From Cercis canadensis (lineage: Eukaryota; Streptophyta; Magnoliopsida; Fabales; Fabaceae): 64,000 nucleotides of DNA. A model generated the notes under the pieces. The model had not been told where the DNA came from and searched no databases. It was given only the letters and a program-made list of their open reading frames with translations. Where the stretch lies: contig QAOA01005271.1 of assembly GCA_003255065.1 (NCBI GenBank), positions 62,001 to 126,000 on the forward strand, written 5' to 3'. Shown in pieces: positions 47,451 through 59,400 of this stretch. A program made the translations under genes and the position numbers. The stretch's first letter is position 1. Each line of letters opens with the position of its first letter.

Positions 47451-48876
47451 TTAGGTTTGAAAATTCACAACTGAACGGTAAGTCTGACCCGGTGTCCACC
47501 CAGCCGGGATCACATTGCTGGCAACAATAGTCTTGCCGGAATCGGACGTTAGCCGGAGAGAAAACGGAGCTTTTAGTGTTGATCCTGTGTCAAGTTTCCA
47601 AACTGCACCCCAAGATTGTTGCATGGAAAGCCATGAATCTGAGTCAAGGGCTTGTTTGAGCTCAACTTTGGCAAGGTCACCATCCCCATCCTCATATTCA
47701 ATTAGGGCAGCAAAATAGTTAGGGTTGGAGCCAGCGTCCACATGAAACGCTATTGACATACCAGGGTAGTTGCATTGAACCCTGCAAAGCCAATCTCCAA
47801 TTTTCTTAGTAACACTTAAAGTAAATAAAATTAATAAAAAGTCTTGGAAAAAAAAAATAGTGACAAACCCATGCGTAATAATCAAAAAACGAAGTCAAGC
47901 AAGTTGAGAAATAGTCAAGTTAATGAATTTTGTCACACTAGGAATATTATAGGCTACTTGACCAAATGTATATTTTTTCTTTTAGGTGCTCTTTTTCTTC
48001 ATCTCTCACACATATAACAGTAAAATAATTTACCTTCTATGTTGAATCTCCAATTTCCCAGCATTGCGTAGCTGCTCAGGCTGACCTGAAACTGCCATGG
48101 CACCAAAAGCACTGCCACTCAAATCAAAATGAACTTTGTCCGCTGAACCACAACCAGGACACTCGTCAGTGATGACCACACGCACGGGGTTGCCTGAGCA
48201 TGCCGGATTCCCGGTACACTTCACCTGAAATTGGAAAAAAAATTGCCAACTCCATTAATTAATAATTTTNGGTTGCCTGAGCATGCCGAATTCCCGGTAC
48301 ACTTCACCTGAAATTGGAAAAAAAATTGCCAACTCCATTAATTAATAATTTTCTCTTTGAACTTTCATGCCGTTTAATATTCATTAGAAATATGATGGCA
48401 AAAAATAAAAATAAGAAACTCATAAAAAATATAGCTAATAATTATATATATGTTAATGTTGGGTTGCGCTTGCACCTCATAACAAGCACCACATCCTTTG
48501 CCTGACTCATACAAAGAAGGGCCTCCAGCTGATATCATTGCAGAGAATGGGGGCTGCTCAACAGCATTGCCATATCCACAAGCACCCCCTACAGAAGAAA
48601 TTGAATAAATGGAAGTGTTATAATTCGCTGTAAACCAATTTTTTTTTTGTATAATTGATCTTTATACTTGGAAAGGATATGGGATATCTTTTTATTACCA
48701 TCACTTCCGGCACCATTGGGGCTTCCATACCAAGTGGCCTCTGCTGGTGACCAATCTGAATCAGATACAAGAAGCTTTCTAGGGTTGGAGCAAGAGGATG
48801 GGGTCACTAGAAAAAGTGAAAAGAAAGCTACAAGAGAGAGTAAATGCAAGAATGCATGTTGAAGAGTAAGAGCCAT
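47451..48876 (-). CDS. Beta-expansin, proximal copy of a tandem pair
   Basis: Exons 48876-48699, 48588-48476, 48224-48034 and 47781-47451 join with phases 1, 0 and 2 to 270 aa. The start [10 protein letters not shown] is preferred because a TATA box (48970-48977) lies about 95 bp upstream, and the longer open frame begins before that box. Signal peptide 1-~29; TWYG (48-51); [25 protein letters not shown] (129-131); C-terminal CBM63-like domain with SWGAVWKL and [10 protein letters not shown]. Compared with the neighbour it has three extra residues in the loop before HFD. Exon 3 begins next to a single-N duplication that repeats its first bases (48271-48352); those duplicated bases should be ignored. 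It acts in the cell wall after secretion. Regulation is not evident beyond the TATA box. Confidence 0.94.
48188..48352. repeat. Duplicated 82-bp block around single N, overlapping expansin exon 3
   Basis: 48188-48269 and 48271-48352 match except at one base (GCCGGATTC versus GCCGAATTC), with one N at 48270. The right copy looks like a second start of exon 3 with its own acceptor but is best explained as an unmerged contig overlap. The single difference lies in coding sequence and may be allelic. Confidence 0.92.
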
Positions 48877-48969
48877 GTTATCACAGTGACTAACTATAAG
48901 AACCAAATGCCTAAACGGTTGTGAGTAAACTGTGATAATGGTTTGAGGAATAAGACCATGACAGTGGGG

Positions 48970-48977
48970 TATATATA
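48970..48977 (-). promoter_or_regulatory. TATA box of the proximal beta-expansin gene
   Basis: TATATATA, read CTATATATACC on the minus strand, about 95 bp before the ATG. It predicts a leader of about 65 nt. Confidence 0.6.
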
Positions 48978-51933
48978 GAAAGAGGTGCACGGTATGGTAT
49001 CTAAACTGTCCATGTCATTAGAAGAGAATTTGATAAACCCAAAGGAGAGAGAGAGAGAATTATTAGGAAAATTCCTCAAGGAAAAAAGACAAACAAGATA
49101 TTAAGATGTTTGAAATATCCGAAATTCACGTGTTCGGTCACTCTATATTGAATGCAGTGAACTCATTAAATTTGTCAATTTTCAGTTTATTTTTTTCAGA
49201 TTAAATAGATGGTAATTAATATGTAGCTAGGGCAAGTATCTGAAATTCCGGATGGTTTTGAAGAACTCTCATCAGCATGATAAGAGTAGAGAGAGAGTTC
49301 CATGAGAAGACCATACCCGTTTTATATAATACCTTCCAAAGTATTTTAAGTTGGAAGACGAATTGACAATGTGAACATATTAAAAAATCAACTACTTATC
49401 AACCGCCTGATCCTATATGATTAATATTATATTACATTTGTCTTTGAATACAGAAACCACGTATCAAGCTCAAACTCAAAAGTTGTAAGCATTTCGTCTT
49501 TTTCTGCTAACATACTTATAGCTTTGAAATGGAGAATGTCATAGCAAGAACATGGTTATTCAATTGCAAATTTTTGATGCAGCTTTACATTGGGACTAAT
49601 ACACATAACTTTTTCATGAAATCATAACATAGAGACAGAAAAATCTTAGGTAAAGTAATTAGTCTACCTAAACTAATTAGAAACATGCCAATGACATGGA
49701 GAACTAGTAATATCTCTCTATTCATAAGAACTAAAAAATTGATGTCAAAGGTTCTATTAGTGTCGTACACTCTTTCTATTTTTTCAACACATTACACTCC
49801 CTTTTAACCCAAAAAATCAAAAGTAATTAGAAACATGCTACAAGACTCTATGCCCCATGTAAATTTCTATACGGTAAGACTTATGTGTAAACTTATGATA
49901 GGCTTAGTTCGCATGGTCTGTGTAAATTAAGTCTAAACGCTTAAAAAGTCTATGCAATAATTTCTACACCTAAACAGCAGATAGTATGTCTTGAACGCAA
50001 CACATGGAGCAAATTGATTCAAGTGATCACTTGTAAGATTGAAATCATATTTTTCTACTGGCTGAATAATATAAAAATTGTTTTGGGGTTTACGAATTTT
50101 AGAAGGAATTAAGGACCCATAAAAACACTCACCTAACATGCTGAGTGGGGCCACTTTGATTTTCTGAATAAAATCGACCCACAAATCGCCGTATGTTGAC
50201 ATAGTCGTCCTTTTCGGAAGATATACGAATCGTATTGATTTAACCGCAAACGGCTAATCCGGGTACAAGTTCTAGGATTACGCAGAAAGCGAAACATGCA
50301 TGTTCGTTAATGTAGCCGTTAATGGAGGTTATTGGCCGATGAACTAATCATCCCCATGTTCATCGTTCGGTCGAAAATGGAGCTCGCCTCTAACGTGGGC
50401 GTCCACATCACTCGTAGACAGGTTAACGTAATATTTGGCAACGATTAAGGCTTCTTTCTGCATTATTACTATAAGTTTTGTAATTTTTTGTTGACAAACT
50501 TTTATGTGACTCAGCAAACAAGAAGTACTATATCACCTAAAAGCTTTGCTACGTCTACTTGTAGGATAGAATGTGTAGGTCAATTCTTTTCTTATTCACT
50601 GTTTGGAGGATTAGATTGATTAAACGTCTACGCCTTTAATTGCTCTTTCTTGTTTCTAAATCCACACTCTAAACACAAGATTCAGCTATTAATGTTATAT
50701 ATATGACGATCAATTCAACTACTGTTGAATTCTGCAAGATTACTATGTTAATTATGTATGTCAAATTTTGGATGTATAAATATGTATATTAACGGAGGAC
50801 AAACTGGCTTCCAAATTCTAAAAATCTGTATGACCATAATCCATATGGTTAAACCTTTTAACCTAAAGGTGAATTACTTAATTAAAAAAAATTATTCAAT
50901 GTTGTATTATATTATTTTGTTAATAAAAATGGTGTATTATATCATGATACTTTAATTAGCACATGGATGCAATGTGTTAGAACTAATGACTAAATGAAGG
51001 GTATGAGGAAGGTATTGATAGAGGATCTGGAATTATAAGCCCAAGAGTTATGGCGGTATTCAGCAATTTGGCATCATTATATTCAATTAAATTTTAGCAC
51101 ACCAATTTCTTTCAAAATTATGACTGAGTTTGAAGAAATATTTCAGAAAAGTGAGTTGCATATGTCAACATATGTAGGAAAGTAACAAATTTCTTATTAA
51201 TGTAAAAATATCACAAATATTTAGGGTATAGGCCATGACTAGCAGTTAAATAGTTGAGCTTCACTAGGTGGTTATCGATGTCAAACATCTAAAGAATTTT
51301 CGAAAAGTATATAATTAGGTGATGCTCACATGCATGCCCCCTCTTTCAAAGCAAAGACTGGAAAATATAAAAGAAGAAAGAAAGCAACCCAAGTGCGGCA
51401 AAAGGAGAAAAGAAATTGAAGACAAAGAGATAGTAATGGGAAATTAAAGTGTATAATTAAAGCAAAAAGCAATGGCTTTAATTGGATAACTTTAACGTGG
51501 GTGACGCTCAGAAAGTCGTTCGTTCCAATCTTGGGGCACATAACTTGTTGCAACAAAAGCTATAAGGGCTCCTGAGAACTGCGCACACTTTGCTCCATTG
51601 TGTCTTGGGATAGCAGGCAACACTAAGTAACTGCTTATTGATGACGTTTGTCCAATGGCAATCAAAGTCTAAATTCGTTGATTGTTTTCTTATTTAGGCA
51701 ACCAGAGATTTAGGCCAAAGACTATGGGGCAGCAAGTGCATAACAACAATGAATAGATGTCAATGAGAAAATTTATCGATAATCAGCAAAAGAAAAGGCA
51801 GGGGGATGGCTAATTGATAGGATAATACTTGATCTTGGAGTCTTGAGCTTGCCTCAGAGGCAGTGTGCTCGTGCTTATTTTTTTTTTTTTTTCAAAGACA
51901 ATATATTTATATTATAATTAATTGGGTCATGTA
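48978..51933. other. Intergenic between expansin pair and CHX gene
   Basis: AT-rich DNA with one GC-richer island (50150-50463, separate entry). No other coding support was found; frames at 50758-50955 and 51326-51556 look fortuitous. Confidence 0.4.
50150..50463. other. CpG-rich island with short open frames on both strands
   Basis: Base composition is clearly GC- and CpG-richer than the flanks. On the minus strand an ATG frame runs 50463-50344 (39 codons). A second frame (50202-49933 from its ATG, open further upstream) contains STYGDLWVDFIQKIKVAPL and meets a consensus GTGAGT donor near 50133. On the plus strand a frame ending near 50448 contains ELIIPMFIVRSKMELASNVG. None matches a family I know. 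It may be a degraded gene or element fragment, or a conserved non-coding unit. Confidence 0.3.
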
Positions 51934-52440
51934 ATATTTTTTTCGTCCTTCAATAATTTTTGAAATGTCATTTTAATTATTGATTTATTTTTTATATTAC
52001 TTTAAAATCATCATGGTTCCGGTATGAATCTGAAGTTTTTTTAATCAATTTATAGGGTCTTAATAAAAAAATTTCTATCAATAATAAATAAGACATCAAT
52101 AAAACCGCATTACACACACATAAATAAAAACTAACACAAATCAAAGAAAAAAAATTAAGTATAAGTGTTAAGTAATAGTAAATAAGTAAATAGACTATTC
52201 AAAAGGCCTATAACAATCAAGATAAAGACGAGTGAGCCGTTCTCTAATAATTACTCCACATATTAAATTACTCATTTAGTGATTACTTTTGGTGCTTATA
52301 AATGACTAATTTAGTAGGATGAGTAATTATTTGAAGATTAAAATGACACAAAAAAATAAATCAATATTTAAAGTGACATTTAAAAAATAATTAAAAATAT
52401 ATATATATTTTACTCTATTTTTTTTTATACACCATTAAGT
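51934..52440. mobile_element. MITE-like foldback, copy 2, with ~240-bp nested insertion
   Basis: The left part (TTTCGTCCTTCAATAATTTT ... ATTGATTTATTTTTTATATT) and right part (GATTAAAATGACACAAAAAA then ATAAATCAATATTTAAAGTG) match the arms of 9708-9945, and ATGACTAATTTAGTAGGATG matches its loop. The left-arm homology breaks off near 52008 and resumes near 52246, leaving about 240 bp of unrelated AT-rich sequence, probably a later insertion or rearrangement. Confidence 0.6.
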
Positions 52441-53667
52441 CTGAAATTAGAAATTTGTACACCACCAGGAGTAATCTTAAGATTCCAAATAGGCTAGTAC
52501 TCAAAGCATATTTTCATGTCAAGGAAAAAAATATATATTTATCTCAAAGCAACTACTTTTTATCCACAAAAACATGTTCTTGATAAAATAGCTTGCTATA
52601 TATGAGACTTGAGTAGGCAATGCCCTAGTGGTGACTTGAGTAGGCTCTTGTTTGCTACAGATTTGGTGGAGGACTCGGTGTCCTCTGTTTGGGTTCTAAT
52701 GCTCAACGAGATGCCAAGGCTGGACACCATGTCCATGAACCAGATTATTTTGAAGCGATGACCTTCTTCAAGGACCTATGTTTTCATTAGAAAATGGAAG
52801 GGATATTTTGTGAACAGATGGGCATTGATAAGAGGAGATGAAATTGAGCTCAGTGGAATCCATACAAAGCCCACCTCAAGCCACTAGAGTACTAACTTTA
52901 GGCTTAGGGGCTAAACTCTAAAGTTACAAAGAATTATGTTTTTCACATACCTGCAAACGTATACTTTTATTATACTGGACATATAGTAATTTTTGAATTT
53001 AATTACTCATATTGAATCTATTTTAAATTTTTTGTACAGCTCAAAAAGAGTTTCTACACCTCCTAAAATAGGTGTATAAACATGACTTCTCTAATAAGTA
53101 TGCTATTTTCAATTAGAATTATGATGTATAGCGTGGAAAGAATGACCTATAAAGTTACTACACCCAAAAGTGGCAACAGTTTGGAGAAATGACAAGAAGC
53201 TCTTGAAGTTTACTATAATAAGAAAAACTCTCATGTAAAGACACATTCTTTCTATCAGTGTATCAAATGCCGACAGTGCAGTATTTTTGTTTTTATAATT
53301 TCTAATGAATAGTCTAAAAAAAAAGAATATGTTATTTTATCTATTTTACTATTATTATTAACAATTGCGTTGACACCTTGTAGCCCTTGCTTTGTTAACC
53401 TCACAATACCTCCTCACTTAATGATGAAATTCTTATCCAAAAATGAACCCCTTAAGATATATAGCCAATATTTTCTCTCATTTAACTATTGAAGAAGTAA
53501 TAACTCATTTCCTAAAAGTAAAGGAAGAACAAGTAAAAATAAATAAAATAACTGAACCATTTCCTAAAGTAAAGGAAGGAACAAGTGAAAGGCACCATAC
53601 GTTTTGTTACAGGGCTTGAACTTAGCTATAGAACAGGATCTGAAGACAAAAATTAGAGTTTCTTCGC
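52441..53667. other. Intergenic upstream of the CHX gene
   Basis: AT-rich flank of the CHX promoter. Apart from the coding remnant at 52681-52887 I see nothing recognisable. A phrase TTTCCTAAAGTAAAGGAAG is repeated in variant form near 53508 and 53558, about 50 bp apart. Confidence 0.4.
52681..52887 (+). pseudogene. Broken coding remnant, possibly B3-domain-like
   Basis: One frame reads SSVWVLMLNEMPRLDTMSMN, then LKR, a TGA stop, PSSRTYVFIRKWKGYFVNRW and ALIRGDEIELSG before a terminal TAG. The segment KWKGYFVNRWALIRGDEIEL resembles the second half of plant B3-type DNA-binding domains (basic/aromatic strand, then x-L-x-x-GD-x-I-x-L). Only one in-frame stop interrupts it. The local composition is GC-richer than its flanks. 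There is no start codon or exon context, so it is a fragment. The family assignment is tentative. Confidence 0.35.
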
Positions 53668-53675
53668 TATAAATA
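53668..53675 (+). promoter_or_regulatory. TATA box of the CHX gene
   Basis: TATAAATA preceded by CGC, 87 bp before the ATG at 53755. Predicts a leader of about 55 nt. Confidence 0.6.
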
Positions 53676-53754
53676 ACTTGTCCTACTACCATCATATCAC
53701 TGCACTAACATTTAATTCTCCAAATTCCTTTGAGTTTTGACAAACAATTGAAAC

Positions 53755-56487
53755 ATGGATGCCGCGCACAAATTCTTTTGTCAAAATCCAGAATTGGGTA
53801 ACCCACTAAGCTCAATGGGTATGCAAGTGTCCTGCATTCTGGTAATCTCACACTTCTTCAATATTGTGCTCAGAAGTATGGGTCAACCTGGCCCCATTGC
53901 CCAAATCTTGGTAAATACCTTATGCCTTCTTATTCAAAATGATGTAAGCCAATAAAAAAAAAAAAAAAAATTTACATTTTCTCTACACGAAAACATTTAT
54001 TGGTATATTTGGCATGTTCTTCAACAGGCTGGGTTGGTGTTAGGCCCCACGGGACTGTCCCGCATTGATATAGTGAAAGATACATTCTTTCTTCAGACTA
54101 CCACAAACTATTACGAAGTTGTGAGCTTCTTCTGCCGCATTCTCTTCATGTTCTTGTTTGGATTAGAGGCAGATATGCACTATGCCCAGCGCAATTTACG
54201 TCGGGTCAGCTTAGTAGCTTGTGGTGGTGCAGTAATGGGTTTTATTTTTGGTCTATCAGTCTCCTTTTATTTGTATCAACAGTTTGGTAATGATAACACT
54301 AAGGCATATTTCTGTATGATTGTTATGCTAAACGTAGCATACACAGGTTCTCCTATTGTGATTGTTTTGGCAGCAGAATTAAGGATTGCTGCATCAGATA
54401 TTGGGCGAATTGCGGTATCTTCTGCACTTATCACAGAAATGGGTTGCTTGATCACTTACAATATACTACTTAATTGGAGTTCAAAAACCATTTTTCGTGG
54501 ATTCCTTTTGATATTAGTTACTTTGGTGCTTCTTGTTATAAACAAATATTTAGCCATTTGGCTAAATAAACGAAATAGAAACAAAAAGTACCTGAAGGCT
54601 CCTGAGGTGTTACTCATCCTAGTATTGCTTCTAACTAGCTCAATGATTATAGAAATGAAGGGTTCTAACAGCATTATTCATTGTTTTATTATTGGTTTAA
54701 TGTTCCCTAAGGAAGGCAAAACAGCACGAACATTGCTACATAAACTCAGTTACTCCGTTTACAACTTTGTGCTACCTGTGTACTTTGGTTACATAGGTTT
54801 TCAATGTAACCTGGGTGTCTTCAAGACCTTGAATCAAGCAATCGGCATAGCTATATTGATCTTGTTGAGCATTGGCAGCAAGCTTTGTGGTACTCTTCTT
54901 GTTTGCCGTTACCTTAAAATGCCTACAAGTGAAGGCATTTTTCTCGGCTTCATCTTGAATGCCAGAGGGTATGCTGATCTTCTATTTATAGGTGCAGCTT
55001 CCAAGTCACTTGTTGTAAGTTTTCTTCTTGAATTGATTGAAGTAATTAGACTATAAATCTCAAGAGAAATGATAAAAATCTGCAAACTTAGTGCACACTA
55101 CTATATACAAATTGTAAAGTGACAGAATCTTAGATGGATCAAAAGAGTTTAAGTGAAACTAAACAAGTTGAATTGAGATTGGACTACACAGTATAGTCTG
55201 TGAAATATTGTAGCCATAAGCTTGTGTATAGATCGTTATTTGAATCTATGACACTAATTCCTTGGGTCTTTTTTCAATCTGCAGAACTTAAGTGAAGACG
55301 CCTACAATGTGTTTATAGTATCAATAGTACTTAACACAATAATATCAGGAATAATTGTTGCTTCCTTGAAAAGGGGAGAAGAGAAATTGTTTGAAAATCA
55401 TGACACTGCACTTGAATTTCAAGAAGAGGAGGAAGAGCTCAGAACTTTGTCTTGTGTTTATGATCCTCGTCAAATATCCTCCATGCTTGCCCTTATTTTA
55501 GCACTGAATGGTTCAAGATCATCGCCATCCATCTCTCACTTATTGCACCTGATAGAGCTTGTCAAGAAGATTAAATCTAATGAGCTCTACCACCAAAAAG
55601 AAGATCCCGAGGTTAGCGATGATGAGGAATACGGTGGCAATGATGTAGTGGAAATTCAGGACGCTTTGGACACGTTCACTGCTGAGACAAAGATTATGAT
55701 CCACAATAAAAGAACAGTATCTCCTTTCCTATGCATGTATGAAGATGTTTGCAATGATGCAGAGGATTTACATGCATCCATTATTCTTCTCCCTTTTCAC
55801 AAGCACCAGCGCATTGACGGGAAAATGGAAAGTGGGAAGGAAGGCATGAGGACAACAAATCAGAAAGTCCTTAGACATGCTCCTTGTTCAACTGGTATTC
55901 TTATAGAAAGAGGACTTGCTAGGGTTCCTGGCTTCTCACAACTAATTACCTCTGAAGCCATACAAAACGTTGCAACACTTTTTTTTGGAGGCCCAGATGA
56001 TCGCGAAGCTATTGCTTGGAGCATTCGCATGGCAAAACATCCACGAATTCATTTGACGGTTGTTCGATTTCTAGCCTCTGCTTCCTCACAAAGTGCACAA
56101 ATTGAAACTGCTCCTTTACTTGAGGAGAAAGAAACCTTGATGTCATTGTCTGGAGAAGAGACTGTAAATGAGATTGATAATACATTCATGGTTGATTTCT
56201 TTAACAGACATGTAACTTCAGGTCAAATTGCATATGTGGAGAAGTATGTAGACGGTGGAGTGGAAACACTGGTTGCTTTGAGAGATATAGGAAGTTTATA
56301 CTCTTTGTTTATAGTGGGAAAGGGTGGGAGAGGACACTGTTCTTTGACAATTGGTATGAATGACTGGGAGGAATGCCCAGAACTTGGAACAGTTGGTGAT
56401 GTCTTGGCTTCTTCAGATTTTGAGATCCATGGCTCTGTTTTGGTCATTCAACAGCATAAGCATGTGAGAAGAAGCCTAATGGAGTAG
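53755..56487 (+). CDS. Cation/H+ exchanger of the CHX (CPA2) family
   Basis: Exons 53755-53910, 54028-55014 and 55285-56487, both introns phase 0, give 781 aa. CHX proteins exchange K+ or other monovalent cations for protons in endomembranes or the plasma membrane. Residues 1-~430 are a multi-span exchanger domain with AGLVLGPTGLSRID, FMFLFGLEADM, SPIVIVLAAEL, DIGRIAVSSALITEMG and GFILNARGYADLLFIG. The remaining ~350 residues form the hydrophilic, acidic C-terminal region (for example FQEEEEELRTLSCVYDPRQI, GGPDDREAIAWSIRMAKHP and ALRDIGSLYSLFIVGKGGRG), related to universal-stress-like folds. At the helix-5 position where CPA2 members normally have Asn-Asp this protein has Thr188-Glu189. The N-terminus before helix 1 is short for the family, so a further upstream exon is possible but not needed. 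Confidence 0.94.
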
Positions 56488-59400
56488 TAGTAATCAAAGA
56501 TACGTTTCAGATTGGTGGGAAGCACAGAGGAAGAGACCAGAATATGGCAGAAACCAACAGAAGGGATTCCCTTTGTCTTATTAGCTGATAGATTACAGCT
56601 TTAGTTTCTTTGTTTCTTTGTACAGAAAAAACAAAAGATTAGTATATTAAGATCATTAAATAAAATAAAAATATTAAGCTTACATTTAAATTCTCTCACC
56701 ATTGAATATATAATTTGAAGTTTTGTTCTGGCTGTCGGAGCTTTATATGAGACCTAACTTTTGCTTAGACACCCTGATACTTAAATTTTTCTTTAATTAG
56801 TTGTTTAATTAAGTTGTTTTAAAACTTCTGAGTTATATTTAACATATGGGTTTATATAAGAAATCAAGGGAATGCCGGTAGATGAGGCATGTGCCACGTC
56901 TGGCCAAGGCACTTTGATTCCCATCAACCCACTTTCGAGCTCATTCGATTAAGGTTCATCAACATAAATCGTCCATTAGATATCATTTTTCTGTGGAATT
57001 ATAAATCAATTGGACTAAAGAATCATATAATTAGGTGAATGCTGATGGACATGGCAGCAAACAATAATAGAAAAATATCCTATGCTTGTTTAACCAATGA
57101 CAAGTAGAATAAGATTAGTCGTAGCTTCTTATAGCTTTCATATCTTCTGGCAAATATTAGAGTAACTTCATTATTTGAAACAAATGTTTAATGAAATTAA
57201 CCAGATATGCCATAACCATTGTATATGATGTAAAAAATTTCTGTTTGTAGTTTGTAAACCAAAAGAAAAATGAACTAGAACCCAAATGCTTCTCTATGTT
57301 TTACATTGTCGTCTCATAAGTACATTCACATAGGCAAGCAAGTGTGAATAAACATTAAAAGATTAAAAAAAATAACACTTATAATTAAGTGTCAAATAAA
57401 TAGATTGCTCTTTTACACGAAGAAGAATGATAAAAAATTTCCCTAGTTCTAGTTTGCATTATTATTGGCATCGAATGGAAGATAGTACACAACTTACTTC
57501 TTTTCACTGTTCTTTTTTTTTTTCCATTTATATAACTCTTATTTATTTTATTTACCTACTTCTGCTTTTTTTCTTTTCCCAACTTATTGGGATCGATAAT
57601 GACATGAGTTTCGGTGGTTATAAGAACACACATAAGATAAAAGTTTATGGTATGAACAATTAAGAAAGAAAGCTACTTCGTATATTGTGGAATGTAAAAT
57701 AAGATGCAGGAACGGGTTTGTTTGAAGTGATATTGCCATACTCATTTCATTTATTTATACTATTCAAGTTTGATAAGTTAGGTAGATATTTAATTTGGTT
57801 GTAACTTTTCTAGTGTTCAATGACCCCAACCCAACTCCATATGATTTTTTTGAATGTTTCAAAATTAAGAGTGATGAAAACATTTAAGTAGGATCACTAA
57901 ACTTGCATCTACCAATTGTATAGTTTGTTTATAATTTGAATTTTTATTTTGCAAATTTGACATTAGAAATCATGTTCATTGATGATAAGTCAAATTATTG
58001 CTAATGCAAATGTCTTTGGTTCAAAGTCCTACATGATCACTTTTTCAAAAGTGAAGCGCTCCTTGCAGTTTTGAATTTGAGAAATGATATGCGGGCGTAG
58101 AGAATAATAAACTATACACAAATTTAGGTGAATTTAGTATAAAATTTGTTATTATTTAGGAGAAATTCACTTCAAAAATGATTGTGAAGGAAAAAGGTAA
58201 TCTGCTTTCAAAACTAGGCAGTTCAACCTCTTATTACACTCATCCACGCACACAAAGTCATCATCATTTTCCATCAACTTAATTAATGTCCTAAATATTT
58301 TAGCTTAGGAGTTAGGTCATCCTTTCCCTCGTCCCCTCCCAAAAAAAAAAAATAAATAAATAAAAAACAAAGCAGAAAAGAACAGCTTGATGTTTTTTAA
58401 TAAGTTCAAAGTTAAGATGCCCTGTCCTTCTTCCTTGCACTCATAGAACCTGTCTTCGGTTGGTAATACATCATAATCCAGAATCTGGATCACGTGGAAC
58501 CAAATAAAGCCATTCCCATTCAAGCCATATATCAATTTATAAATAACAATTAATTAATTTACTAATAATTCGTACTTAAAGACATGATAAGAGGTGACCT
58601 AACGCTTTACCTGCTTTACACTGTGGCTCCTTGTACCTTTTTTCCTTTTACTTTTTATCATAATATACAACTAATAGTTGCAAAAAACATAATGATTAAT
58701 ATTGGTAATAATATAATTAAAAACAAACACCTGTTTTTAGGTGATGCAGGGCCATTTTGCATCATTGTTTTTAAGCAAACACTGCTTCATATAAACAAAA
58801 ACATTATCACTATTTGTTTGTTTGTTTTCGCAATGATAGTCTAAATATTAATTCATACAAACTCATGTGAACTTACAGTAATGGTTTATCACTGGTTTCA
58901 GTTATGAAATGACCTGATTGATATTAGAGTAATGGAATGCAACCATTACCCCAGCCAATTCTTGCAAATTTAAGATTCAAATTCTCATTTAAATTAAATA
59001 AGTTTTAATTTTTTGTAATGACTCTAGTGAGCCAAATCATAGTTGTTCCCCTCATGCCACATAATTATTAGGTAATTCTTGATATCCGAAGACCTTTTTT
59101 TTTTTATCAGAAAAATAAATCCTGTTATTTCAAATGATATCACAATTTTGAGTTACCATGTAGTCAATTAAATTTTAAAAAAAATACAGTTGAGAATAAA
59201 AAAAAAAAAAAAATTGTAGCAAATCAAGTTGTGTTAATTTGATTACGAATAAGTATGATTGCAATATTTTTAAAATTTGATTGGAGATATGGCAACTCCA
59301 CTACATAATTGGGTTTATATTTTCGTTTAACTTTTGGCTATAGCATTTCTAATTAATATGATTGCCTATATCCAAGTTCAGACTAAAATAGTTGATGTTA

